Positions 17,079 to 25,201 of a DNA stretch of 64,000 nt are shown piece by piece; position 1 is the stretch's first letter; each line of letters starts with the position of its first letter. This stretch comes from Bacteroidota bacterium (GTDB taxonomy: Bacteria > Bacteroidota > Bacteroidia > AKYH767-A > OLB10): NCBI GenBank assembly GCA_016714535.1, contig JADKDR010000006.1, positions 372,001 through 436,000 of the forward strand, in the 5' to 3' direction. The notes beneath the pieces were generated by a model. The model did no database searches. It saw only the letters and a list, made by a program, of their open reading frames with translations, and had not been told where the DNA came from. A program made the position numbers and the translations under genes.

Positions 17079-19424
17079 TTAATGCTGTACAACAAGACGG
17101 CTAACCGCTTTGCCAAAACGAACACTGTATATGCCTTGTGGCATAAGTGATACATCAAGACTATAATTTTTATTGCCACTCAATGATCGTACAGTTTCGC
17201 CTATAGCATTTATTATTTCCACGGTTTCACCTTCATCAGCATTGGTAACAATGTTCACGAATGAACTTGATGGATTAGGAAACAAGCTAATATACTCGGG
17301 CTTATCGCTAAAGTTGTCTTCAATGGCCTGAAACAGGTTATTGCTGTATCCAAACGTTTGTTGCTGAAAAATAAAACCACCGGTACCATTGGGAACACGC
17401 GCATACCCCTGATCAACCTGTTGCACACCAAACAGTATACGGTCTGCAATCTCATGATTGGCATTTAGCAAAATCAGATCTTCGCCTTGCGAAGATAATT
17501 TGAAGTTACAATGATTGTTGCCCTGACTTGCATCTTCATCAGCCCAAAAGGTGATGTATGAATTTGGATTAAGTATGGTGCCTTGTGGAATAGCATATTT
17601 ATCAAGGTTAAGCGAATCATCTGTCAACACCCATCCTGATAAATCTACCGGAATAGCACTTTTGTTATATAACTCTATCCAATCATCGTACTCACCAAAG
17701 TTATCAGGAACCGCAGTGGCATTGGCTGCCATTAATTCGTTTATTACAACGGATGTATCGGATGAGATGGCAGGAGTAACAAAATATACATATACATCGT
17801 GTTCAGCTCCTTCTGGAGAAAACTTTACCGACTTGTACGTATTGTTAGAAGCCGCTTCTATGTAGTAGCGCACCCAACTTCCGCTTGACTTAGCAGGTAT
17901 ATAGGCACCGTATACACCATCGCCAGAAGCACCATCATTATGCATGCCATCGTCAAACATGGTGGTAGCTGTAAAATTACCTACAATGCCTGTTGCATAA
18001 AATAAGCGAACAGCAAAAATTCCATTTGTACTTGTTACGGTTGCTAAAATATTTACACTATCGCTACCAGTGGGATAGGACCATTGTGCTCCATTTGTAC
18101 CAAACGATACATTGCTTATAGCCGGTGCTTGCTGATTTAACTCTGCAAGCGCCATCATATTATTCTTGTGCGAAAGAATAAAGTTTTTGAGTACCGGTAT
18201 TTCATTATTAAATGCAGCGTAACTGTACAATTTTTTAGGATCGTTAATTACTACTGAATCAATGAGAGACTTGATGGTATTTATTTTGGCATTGGCAGTA
18301 GCTGTATCAAACGCTTGTGTTAAGATGGTGCGCACATGCGCCAGATAGCGTTGTCTTAATCGAGGTACTTGTAAAATCCGATTCATCAACGGGTAGTTGG
18401 CATTTGATTGATTGTAAAAAGCACTCCATGTGTTATGTGCAGGATCCATGGCACTGTTGCCATCATACTCAAGTGGAGTTAAGCGATGTGTTTCGGGTTC
18501 GTAATACGCGAAATAATCCATTTTGCCTTTGTACACATAGCTATCGTCATCGCCAAAAATAATTTCCGAAGCAACATGCCAAAGTGAACGGTCAACATCA
18601 AGACTATCAGGCAACATGGTTTCTAAATTAATGATTGGTGTATTTTCTAATCGGCTGCAAGCATTAATTAAATCGGCCCAGGGAGTTGCGCTTTTAGTTG
18701 ATTTAAGGGTATAATGCGGCTTATATAAGGCAGAGTCGCCACCGAGATAATTCAATGCTGCGGTGCCATCGCCCCAGTTTCCTCCGCCTCCTCCACCTCC
18801 TCCTGGTGGTTTGTCGGCACGCCAGTTGGTTCCATCGTTGGTCATGAACCGCTCTTTTAAAAATGGCTTATTAATTTGCTGTACCATCGGATACAATCCC
18901 CAGTTTACTCCATTCAAATACAAGTGTATGTAAGAGCACTTTGCTGCAGGGATATAAGTTTGAATATTATCGAGGAAAAAATACTCCCGCATAAACGATT
19001 CGTCCTGATAGCAGTTGTTTATATTGAAAATAGTATACCCTTCAATATCCTGATTTTTTTTAAAGCTGTTGGTTGTTAAATTAAATGATTTTTTTTGCGA
19101 ATTCTGCGCTCCCATATATGAAGTTTGCCCTTTGAAACGCACACCCACACTATCATATGTTTGTCCATCAATTATCATGGTTGCAGGAATGTCAATTTTG
19201 GCATTAAAATTACTAAGGAGCAAACTCCAGTAATTAGCTTGCGGAAAAACCAGGTTTACCTGATGGATGGTGCCTTGCTCAAATACTCCATTGGGTGCTT
19301 TTCCTCCGGTATAAAGTGTGCGTAAATCAGAAGATAAATACATCTCGCGGGGCAATCCTTGTCCATAAATTAAATGTATAGTATTTACTAAAAATAATAC
19401 AGTTAAAAGTCTGATTTTTTGCAT
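17079..19424 (-). CDS. secreted CotH-kinase-family protein with lamin-tail and T9SS domains
   Basis: The 781-residue protein has a signal peptide (MQKIRLLTVLFLVNTIHLIYG). A CotH-like region follows (about residues 50-430) with 'VGVRFKGQTSYMG', 'FLDNIQTYIPAAKCSYIHLY', 'KGKMDYFAYYEPETHRLTPL' and 'EYDGNSAM'. An eight-glycine run (residues 208-215) lies in a loop of it. A lamin-tail domain (about 555-680, 'INELMAANATAVPDNFGEYD', 'DWIELYNKS') precedes a type A T9SS domain ending SRLVVQH. CotH of Bacillus is an atypical protein kinase of spore-coat proteins. In Bacteroidota the same domain occurs in exported surface proteins of unknown role. A -7-like TATCTTCG (19464-19471, minus) lies upstream. 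Confidence 0.88.
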   Translation of the reverse strand: MQKIRLLTVLFLVNTIHLIYGQGLPREMYLSSDLRTLYTGGKAPNGVFEQGTIHQVNLVFPQANYWSLLLSNFNAKIDIPATMIIDGQTYDSVGVRFKGQTSYMGAQNSQKKSFNLTTNSFKKNQDIEGYTIFNINNCYQDESFMREYFFLDNIQTYIPAAKCSYIHLYLNGVNWGLYPMVQQINKPFLKERFMTNDGTNWRADKPPGGGGGGGGNWGDGTAALNYLGGDSALYKPHYTLKSTKSATPWADLINACSRLENTPIINLETMLPDSLDVDRSLWHVASEIIFGDDDSYVYKGKMDYFAYYEPETHRLTPLEYDGNSAMDPAHNTWSAFYNQSNANYPLMNRILQVPRLRQRYLAHVRTILTQAFDTATANAKINTIKSLIDSVVINDPKKLYSYAAFNNEIPVLKNFILSHKNNMMALAELNQQAPAISNVSFGTNGAQWSYPTGSDSVNILATVTSTNGIFAVRLFYATGIVGNFTATTMFDDGMHNDGASGDGVYGAYIPAKSSGSWVRYYIEAASNNTYKSVKFSPEGAEHDVYVYFVTPAISSDTSVVINELMAANATAVPDNFGEYDDWIELYNKSAIPVDLSGWVLTDDSLNLDKYAIPQGTILNPNSYITFWADEDASQGNNHCNFKLSSQGEDLILLNANHEIADRILFGVQQVDQGYARVPNGTGGFIFQQQTFGYSNNLFQAIEDNFSDKPEYISLFPNPSSSFVNIVTNADEGETVEIINAIGETVRSLSGNKNYSLDVSLMPQGIYSVRFGKAVSRLVVQH

Positions 19425-19784
19425 TGGTTTATTATTTAAATGTGTTTATTTTTTTTTGATGTGCGAAGATATTAAAAGTTTAATGCAGGTTGTTAAAAGC
19501 AACTGAACAAGCAGAAGCAATAATCCAATGGGAAAAACCTTACAATAAGAGCCTTTTTAAAATTTTTGTTTAGCAAGGCCTATTTTGCGGCCTATAGCCT
19601 GCATCCTAAAGGCAAAAATATAACGCAGATAAACTGAATATTTGACATAATAAAACAATTCGATAAAAATTAAACAGGCTCTAAATACATTGAAAATTTT
19701 TCAATGATTTTAAAAAATTGTCATGCATTTATTGATGCTATTGGCAATAAATGGAAGAAAACATAGCCACCTATTTGCATTAAT
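19425..19784. other. intergenic region, no gene seen
   Basis: This AT-rich stretch between the divergently oriented end of the XRE gene and the start of the CotH-domain gene holds no convincing frame. It has only the possible minus-strand -7 element at 19464-19471. Confidence 0.6.
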
Positions 19785-20054
19785 CTACAGATTGTAAATA
19801 AAGTTGTTACTCTTGGCTTCTTTATGATTATTGAAAGTTTGATAAAAAACATTTTGCTCATGAAAAGTAACAATGTCAGCAGGTTTCATGTCAAATGCCA
19901 ATGCTAATTTTTCAATTTTATCCTCATCAATTTTGCTGTGTCCGGTTTCAAGGTTTGAATATTGCTTTTGCGAAATACCTAGCAACTCTGCTACATGCTC
20001 CTGTGTGTAATTTTTTAACTCACGTATTCTTTTAATGTTTTCAGCTATTTGCAT
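19785..20054 (-). CDS. XRE-family helix-turn-helix regulator
   Basis: The 89-residue protein is a Cro/C1-type HTH over residues 1-65: 'IKRIRELKNYTQEHVAELLG', then 'ISQKQYSNLETGHSKIDEDK', with the Q-x(3)-V-A and S-x(2)-Y-S-N-L-E pattern of the recognition helix. The C-terminal 25 residues are unlike known domains and may mediate dimerisation. A tandem 19-bp repeat begins 16 bp upstream of its start and is a good operator candidate. It is divergent from a lipoprotein gene, so the repeat could control both. It carries no sensor domain. Solitary phage or plasmid maintenance regulators are an alternative. Confidence 0.88.
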   Translation of the reverse strand: MQIAENIKRIRELKNYTQEHVAELLGISQKQYSNLETGHSKIDEDKIEKLALAFDMKPADIVTFHEQNVFYQTFNNHKEAKSNNFIYNL

Positions 20055-20070
20055 AATGTTTTGTTTTTAC

Positions 20071-20109
20071 AAAGGTATAAATTAGAAATGAAAGGTATAA
20101 ATTAGAAAT
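20071..20109. promoter_or_regulatory. tandem 19-bp direct repeat, putative operator
   Basis: The same 19 bases (AAAGGTATAAATTAGAAAT) occur at 20071-20089 and 20091-20109, a 20-bp period of about two helix turns, followed by a partial third TAGGTAT. They lie between the divergent XRE gene and lipoprotein gene. Binding by the XRE protein is inferred from position only. Confidence 0.6.
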
Positions 20110-20141
20110 ATTAGGTATTACAACCAAGCATAATTTTCTAT

Positions 20142-20149
20142 TATATTTG
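20142..20149 (+). promoter_or_regulatory. possible -7 element TATATTTG
   Basis: This fits the Bacteroidota -7 consensus 24 bp before the lipoprotein ATG, and follows the repeat pair directly. No clear -33 element was seen. Confidence 0.4.
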
Positions 20150-20172
20150 TAATATTGAATTACGCTTTATTT

Positions 20173-20807
20173 ATGAAAAAAAATACAATTGCTGCTATAA
20201 TAATTATTTCAATGTTTGTAAGTCTATTTCACTCTTGCAAAAAAGTTGATAAGGATGAAATAGATGCAACTATATGCGTAAGAGAATATGGCACATCTAA
20301 ACCATTAGCAAATGCAACTATAATTATAACACGTGGAAGTCCTGCCAGTGGCGTTGGCACAGGAGAGGTAGAACGCCTAACCACAGACGAAAATGGTATA
20401 TGTGAATACAAAAAGAAAGTAGATGGAGATTACTTTTACTATGCCGAGGCGAAGCGATTGGTTATATTGATTATAATCAACAGAATAGTTTAGGAGTTGG
20501 AAGGAAAAACTCGACTGTTCCAATTGTATTATATTCTTATGGTTTTGTTAAAGTTCGGGTTGTTAATATGGCACCATTTAATCAGCTAGATGAACTTTCT
20601 TTAGGCTCGTATTGTTACCCCATCCATTTATTTGGAAATATAGATACTACATTTTTGTATTGTCCAGATGGATGTAATTGTTTTTGGAGAGCTTATTATC
20701 AAACAGAGTTTAATGCTTTTATTACAAAAAACAATACTGATTCTACAATAAGTTTCAAAGTTATTCCATTGCCTAATGACACTTCATATGTTGAAATAAG
20801 ATATTAG
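20173..20807 (+). pseudogene. frameshifted lipoprotein
   Basis: From the ATG at 20173 the product begins with a lipoprotein signal (MKKNTIAAIIIISMFVSLFH, then S-C-KK). It continues as a beta-sandwich-like domain ('VREYGTSKPLANATIIITRG', 'TTDENGICEYKKK'). Near 20450-20456 the frame breaks ('YYAEAK' runs into nonsense and a stop at 20493). Adding one base restores 'AKAIGYIDYNQQNSLGVGRK' and a frame that runs on to the stop at 20805-20807. A single-base deletion in GCGAAGCG explains it. It may be a real pseudogene or a sequencing error. The function is unknown. Confidence 0.75.
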
Positions 20808-20997
20808 TTATAGCCAATATTATATTATTGTTTATAATGAATGCTCGTCAATAAACTATAAAATTTTTGAATTATGAAAAAAATGAATTGAGTATTTATA
20901 TGCTCCTATGGCTAGCTTTGCCGTAATAAAAGCGAATTCCAGATGCATATTTCATTATTTAGACAAAACAAGTCTAACTAACAACGTACTTTGGCCA

Positions 20998-21655
20998 TTT
21001 GCTTTTGGTTGGTGTTATCACCAACCACCTCAGATATGTTCAACATAATGCGTTATGAAATCATAATTCGGTTCATTGAGGAGATAGAATTTAGCACTTG
21101 AATATTTATAGTTTTCAGGTTGCGTTACCAAGCTCCATTTTACCACAACAGGATTATTGTGGATATAATCAAGTTTTTGTTCAAGTACTATCCTGTTATA
21201 CATGGTAGATGAATATGGCCTTCTTTCCCAAATCTGAAATGCCCTATCACTCTGAGTTGATTTGAAATATGGAAGTACTTTGGGGTGATTAGCTATTAAA
21301 TCAAATTTTATTTGTTGTGCGGTAAATTTTAAAAATCCCTTTGCACATCTTTATCATTTATTCCTTCGTGCATACGCCATAGCAAATGAATATGATTTGG
21401 CATTATGACAAATCCGTAAATCCACACCCGTTTATTTTCAACCAGAAATTTCATGCTATCAACTATAATTTGTTTATACTTTTCCGGTTGTAGCAACTTT
21501 TGCCATTGGAGAATTGTTGCAGTGAAGAATTTTATTGAATTGCCCATCGAAAAGCAAACATAATGGAATCGATGCTTTTTTGCAAAATTATTTTTGGTGG
21601 TGATAAGACTGACCAAAGGCAAAATTGGTTGGTGATAACACCAACCAAAGGCAAA
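20998..21655 (-). mobile_element. RAYT/IS200-like element, copy A (658 bp)
   Basis: The left end has the palindrome GGTTGGTG-TTAT-CACCAACC (21007-21026) preceded by TTTGCTTTT. The right end has GGTTGGTG-ATAA-CACCAACC (21627-21646) followed by AAAGGCAAA. The two ends are therefore near-perfect inverted repeats of each other, and each folds into a hairpin. The transposase inside is frameshifted. Confidence 0.85.
21030..21547 (-). pseudogene. Y1 (HUH) transposase of copy A, frameshifted
   Basis: The N-terminal half is intact ('IKFFTATILQWQKLLQPEKY', 'GFVIMPNHIHLLWRMHEG', with the HIH metal motif). The frame breaks after 'DKDVQRDF', because an A run near 21331 has one A fewer than copy E. The C-terminal half, with 'YIHNNPVV' homology, is out of frame. 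Confidence 0.8.
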
Positions 21656-21816
21656 TAGGAAGGGCGTAGTAACAAGTCGTCAAAATGGGCTTTGCCGGCA
21701 ACCATCAATGCACTTTGTGCCATATAGCTTACAGCATTGTTGTGCGTGGCTATGTTAAGCAATGTTTGTACATCCATAGAATCTATGTTTTCAATTTGCT
21801 CATTGTTATCGGCCAT
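21656..21816 (-). pseudogene. small gene trapped and truncated between RAYT copies A and B
   Basis: From an ATG at 21814-21816 the frame reads MADNNEQIENIDSMDVQTLL, then 'THNNAVSYMAQSALMVAGKA' and 'HFDDLLLRPS'. It then runs straight into the right palindrome of copy A. The ~53 native residues match no family I know. Copy B begins 7 bp after its start codon, so its promoter is also displaced. Either it is a truncated gene or a very short one. Confidence 0.5.
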
Positions 21817-21822
21817 GTCTAT

Positions 21823-22165
21823 TTTGCTTTTGGTTGGTGTTATCACCAACCACCTCAGATATGTTCAACATAATGCGTTATGAAATCATAATTCGGTTCA
21901 TTGAGGAGATAGAATTTAGCACTTGATATTTATAGTTTTCAGGTTGCGTTACCAAGCTCCATTTTGGCACAACAGGATTATTGTGGATATAATCAGTTTT
22001 GTTTCAAGTACTATCCTGTTATACATGGTAGATGAATATGGCCTTCTTTCCCAAATCTGAAATGCCCTATCACTCTGAGTTGATTTGAAATATGGAAGTA
22101 CTTTGGGGTGATTAGCTATTAAATCAAATTTTATTTGTTGTGCGGTAAATTTTAAAAAATCCCTT
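21823..22165 (-). mobile_element. RAYT element, copy B (truncated)
   Basis: It has the left palindrome and about 340 bp covering the C-terminal half of the transposase, with one or two small deletions. It is cut off at 'AAATCCC', where the next element end begins. Confidence 0.85.
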
Positions 22166-22206
22166 TTGCTTTTGGTTGGTGTTATCACCAACCACCTCAG
22201 ATATGT
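22165..22206 (-). mobile_element. RAYT solo left end (copy C1, ~42 bp)
   Basis: Only the left palindrome and the following CACCTCAGATATG are present, directly joined to the next left end. This is a minimal remnant of an element. Confidence 0.8.
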
Positions 22207-22490
22207 TTTGCTTTTGGTTGGTGTTATCACCAACCACCTCAGATATGTTCAACATAATGCGTTATGAAATCATAATTTCGGTTCATTGAGGGATAGAATT
22301 TAGCACTTGAATATTTAAGTTTTCGGGTTGCGTTACCAAGCTCCATTGGCACACGGATTATTGTGGATATAATCAGTTTTTGTTCAAGTACTATCCTGTT
22401 ATACATGGTGATATTGGCCTTCTTCCCCACGAAATGCCCTATCACTTAGGGGGTGATTTGAAATATGGGTACTTTGGGGTGATTAGCTAT
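22207..22490 (-). mobile_element. RAYT element, copy C2 (truncated and degenerate)
   Basis: It has the left palindrome plus ~250 bp of the transposase C-terminal half. It has many more 1-5 base deletions than the other copies, for example around 22290, 22350, 22410 and 22450. It is cut off by the left end of copy D. Confidence 0.8.
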
Positions 22491-23147
22491 TTTGCTTTTG
22501 GTTGGTGTTATCACCAACCACCTCAAATATGTTCAACATAATGCGTTATGAAATCATAATTCGGTTCATTGAGGAGATAGAATTTAGCACTTGAATATTT
22601 ATAGTTTTCAGGTTGCGTTACCAAGCTCCATTTTGGCACAACAGGATTATTGTGGATATAATCAAGTTTTTGTTCAAGTACTATCCTGTTATACATGGTA
22701 GATGAATATGGCCTTCTTTCCCAAATCTGAAATGCCCTATCACTCTGAGTTGATTTGAAATATGGAAGTACTTTGGGGTGATTAGCTATTAAATCAAATT
22801 TTATTTGTTGTGCGGTAAATTTTAAAAAATCCTTTGCACATCTTTATCATTTATTCCTTCGTGCATACGCCATAGCAAATGAATATGATTTGGCATTATG
22901 ACAAATCCGTAAATCCACACCCGTTTATTTTCAACCAGAAATTTCATGCTATCAACTATAATTTGTTTATACTTTTCCGGTTGTAGTAACTTTTGCCATT
23001 GGAGAATTGTTGCAGTGAAGAATTTTATTGAATTGCCCATCGAAAAGCAAACATAATGGAATCGATGCTTTTTGCAAAATTCTTTTTGGTGGTGATAAGA
23101 CTGACCAAAGGCAAAATTGGTTGGTGATAACACCAACCAAAGGCAAA
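22491..23147 (-). mobile_element. RAYT element, copy D (full length)
   Basis: Both palindromic ends are present, in the same orientation as the other copies. The transposase is frameshifted by loss of one C near 22830 relative to copy E. Confidence 0.85.
22523..23040 (-). pseudogene. Y1 (HUH) transposase of copy D, frameshifted
   Basis: The N-terminal half matches copy E to 'GINDKDVQR'. There 'AATCCTTTG' replaces 'AATCCCTTTG', and the frame ends in 'IF' and a stop. The downstream half is present in another frame. Confidence 0.8.
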
Positions 23148-23148
23148 A

Positions 23149-23302
23149 GCGTTTTATGCTCAAACAAAGCCTCTACGAAATATTACAGATTTTAAGCATC
23201 TCCATTTTTGAAAGAATGCCCATAAATCAACTGTTTCAGGAAACTCAATTACAATATTTCAAAGAACAAAGTTCTAAACAGTTGATACTGTTCGACTTAT
23301 AA
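23149..23302 (+). pseudogene. C-terminal remnant of an IS4-like transposase
   Basis: Between RAYT copies D and E the plus strand encodes 'MLKQSLYEILQILSISIFER', then 'MPINQLFQETQLQYFKEQ' and 'SSKQLILFDL' before a stop. This resembles the tail of IS4-family transposases common in Bacteroidota (a family memory, not a search). The rest of the gene is absent, so the RAYT pile appears to have landed in an older insertion sequence. Confidence 0.5.
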
Positions 23303-23329
23303 CGCAACGCTAATGATATTGGAAAATAT

Positions 23330-23987
23330 TTTGCTTTTGGTTGGTGTTATCACCAACCACCTCAGATATGTTCAACATAATGCGTTATGAAATCATAATT
23401 CGGTTCATTGAGGAGATAGAATTTAGCACTTGAATATTTATAGTTTTCAGGTTGCGTTACCAAGCTCCATTTTGGCACAACAGGATTATTGTGGATATAA
23501 TCAAGTTTTTGTTCAAGTACTATCCTGTTATACATGGTAGATGAATATGGCCTTCTTTCCCAAATCTGAAATGCCCTATCACTCTGAGTTGATTTGAAAT
23601 ATGGAAGTACTTTGGGGTGATTAGCTATTAAATCAAATTTTATTTGTTGTGCGGTAAATTTTAAAAAATCCCTTTGCACATCTTTATCATTTATTCCTTC
23701 GTGCATACGCCATAGCAAATGAATATGATTTGGCATTATGACAAATCCGTAAATCCACACCCGTTTATTTTCAACCAGAAATTTCATGCTATCAACTATA
23801 ATTTGTTTATACTTTTCCGGTTGTAGTAACTTTTGCCATTGGAGAATTGTTGCAGTGAAGAATTTTATTGAATTGCCCATCGAAAGCAAACATAATGGAA
23901 TCGATGCTTTTTGCAAAATTCTTTTTTGGTGGTGATAAGACTGACCAAAGGCAAAATTGGTTGGTGATAACACCAACCAAAGGCAAA
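23330..23987 (-). mobile_element. RAYT element, copy E (full length, intact transposase)
   Basis: Both palindromic ends are present (GGTTGGTG-TTAT-CACCAACC on the left, GGTTGGTG-ATAA-CACCAACC plus AAAGGCAAA on the right). It is the only copy whose transposase frame is open throughout, so it is the likely active source. Confidence 0.87.
23362..23880 (-). CDS. REP-associated/IS200-like Y1 tyrosine transposase (copy E)
   Basis: From the Met at 23878-23880 the protein is 172 residues. It has 'IKFFTATILQWQKL', the HUH metal motif in 'VIMPNHIHLLWRMHEG', and 'LDYIHNNPVVPKWSL' followed by 'YKYSSAKFY'. These motifs are typical of the Bacteroidota RAYT/Y1_Tnp group. The catalytic Tyr is probably the one in YIHNNP, but I cannot prove this. 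Such enzymes nick single-stranded DNA at palindromic ends. The frame stays open 32 codons further upstream through the terminal palindrome, but that part is not conserved between copies, so the shorter start is preferred. Confidence 0.85.
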   Translation of the reverse strand: MGNSIKFFTATILQWQKLLQPEKYKQIIVDSMKFLVENKRVWIYGFVIMPNHIHLLWRMHEGINDKDVQRDFLKFTAQQIKFDLIANHPKVLPYFKSTQSDRAFQIWERRPYSSTMYNRIVLEQKLDYIHNNPVVPKWSLVTQPENYKYSSAKFYLLNEPNYDFITHYVEHI

Positions 23988-24294
23988 ATGCGATCAGTCA
24001 ACTATATTGTCTCAAAAACTAAGCCTAATAAAGGTAAAATACTTACAGATAAAATTACGCCTCTTCCATGTTGTATAGATTTCTCTTCGCAAATCGTAAA
24101 ACTGTCTTCAATTTGGAAACGTAAAAATATCACTTAAAATTTTGAAGCTCAAAGATTTGTAAACATTTGATACGTGTTTCATATACGAGAGTAAAATCGC
24201 TAATTTATATTGGAAAATATTTAAAAGAATTTTTTCCGCAAAAAAAGGAGAACTAATAAAAGCCCTCCTCCATGATATCTAAACCAATATTTAA
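23988..24294. other. intergenic, no intact gene
   Basis: No supported coding region. A 24-25 bp sequence at 24198-24222 (CGCTAATTTATATTGGAAAA...) nearly repeats 23308-23331, which abuts the left end of RAYT copy E. Confidence 0.5.
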
Positions 24295-24475
24295 TTATTC
24301 TACTTCCATCCTGCCGACTGCAATAATTTCATCATTCATTTTTATGATAAACATATTTACGCCTCTAGTCATTTGATTACGTTCCACCTTTACGGTATTG
24401 GAATTATTGTTTTCTATTCATTTAATTAGCCTTCCTGCCATATCTACTAAAGGTTTTAAATAAAATTTGAGAAAA
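24295..24475 (-). pseudogene. remnant of a T9SS C-terminal sorting domain
   Basis: On the minus strand the frame ends KVERNQMTRGVNMFIIKMND, then 'EIIAVGRMEVE' and a stop. This is the classic end of a type A T9SS sorting domain. Upstream it reads 'LKPLVDMAGRLIK', then an in-frame TGA (24418-24420). No body of the protein is found, so only the tail of a former secreted-protein gene remains. Confidence 0.7.
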
Positions 24476-24580
24476 AATCGAAAAGGCAAAAAGGCTTGTT
24501 ATAAAGGCAGAAACAATATCTCAGTGGTCAAAATGGAATAAAAAAATATTGACACCGTGTTCGATGTTATTGAAAAGCAT

Positions 24581-25189
24581 TTAGCTATTCTTACGCTTAT
24601 TAATTTCATCACGCAAGTGAGATGCTTTTTCATAATCCTCGTTTTCAAGTGCTTTATTAAGTTGGTCATTGAGGTCATCGAGCGTAACTTCGTTAAGCTC
24701 CACGTTTACCATTGCCTTTGATGGTGTTGTAATTTCTTCCGGTTCATCATGTTCATCGCTTTCACTTTCTTCAAATATTACTCCCGATTGCGACAGAATA
24801 AATTCGAACGTATAAATGGGGCAAGAAAATCTTACTGCCAATGCAACCGCATCGGAAGTGCGTGCATCAATTTCATGTTCATGTCCTTGCTCATCACTAC
24901 AAACTAACTTGGCATAAAAAATTCCTTCTTTAAGGTTGTAAATAATAACCTCGGTAATGGCAATGTTAAACGTTTCGGCAAAGCTACGAAAGAGGTCGTG
25001 GGTAAGAGGTCGCGAAGGAGTCATTTGCTCAATAATAACGGCAATGGCATGAGCTTCAAAATTGCCAATAATAATAGGCAACCTGCGTTTGCCGTTTAAT
25101 TCACCAAGGATAAGTGCATAAGCCCCTGTTTGGGTTTGACTATATGTAAGCCCAACTATTTCAAGTTCTATTTTATCCATGGAAGGCAT
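24581..25189 (-). CDS. bifunctional nuclease family protein (DUF151) with UVR motif
   Basis: The 202-residue protein has an N-terminal DUF151/BFN domain ('LEIVGLTYSQTQTGAYALIL', 'LPIIIGNFEAHAIAV', 'IDARTSDAVALAVRFSCPIY'). An acidic linker and a C-terminal UVR motif follow ('LNDQLNKALENEDYEKASHL', 'RDEINKRK'). Members in plants have RNase and DNase activity in vitro, and the UVR motif is shared with UvrB/ClpC. The role in bacteria is poorly known. It lies 12 bp after etfA and is likely the third gene of that operon. A Met at residue 4 is an alternative start. Confidence 0.9.
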   Translation of the reverse strand: MPSMDKIELEIVGLTYSQTQTGAYALILGELNGKRRLPIIIGNFEAHAIAVIIEQMTPSRPLTHDLFRSFAETFNIAITEVIIYNLKEGIFYAKLVCSDEQGHEHEIDARTSDAVALAVRFSCPIYTFEFILSQSGVIFEESESDEHDEPEEITTPSKAMVNVELNEVTLDDLNDQLNKALENEDYEKASHLRDEINKRKNS

Positions 25190-25201
25190 TTACCAGTGCG
25201 A

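Noticed and set aside
22239..22445. A 68-codon minus-strand frame as an independent gene.
   Set aside because: It is a scrambled piece of the RAYT transposase in degenerate copy C2.
20998..23987. Repeated palindromes at intervals could suggest a CRISPR array.
   Set aside because: The repeats lie at the ends of ~657-bp transposase-bearing units, spacing is far too long and variable, and no cas genes are present.
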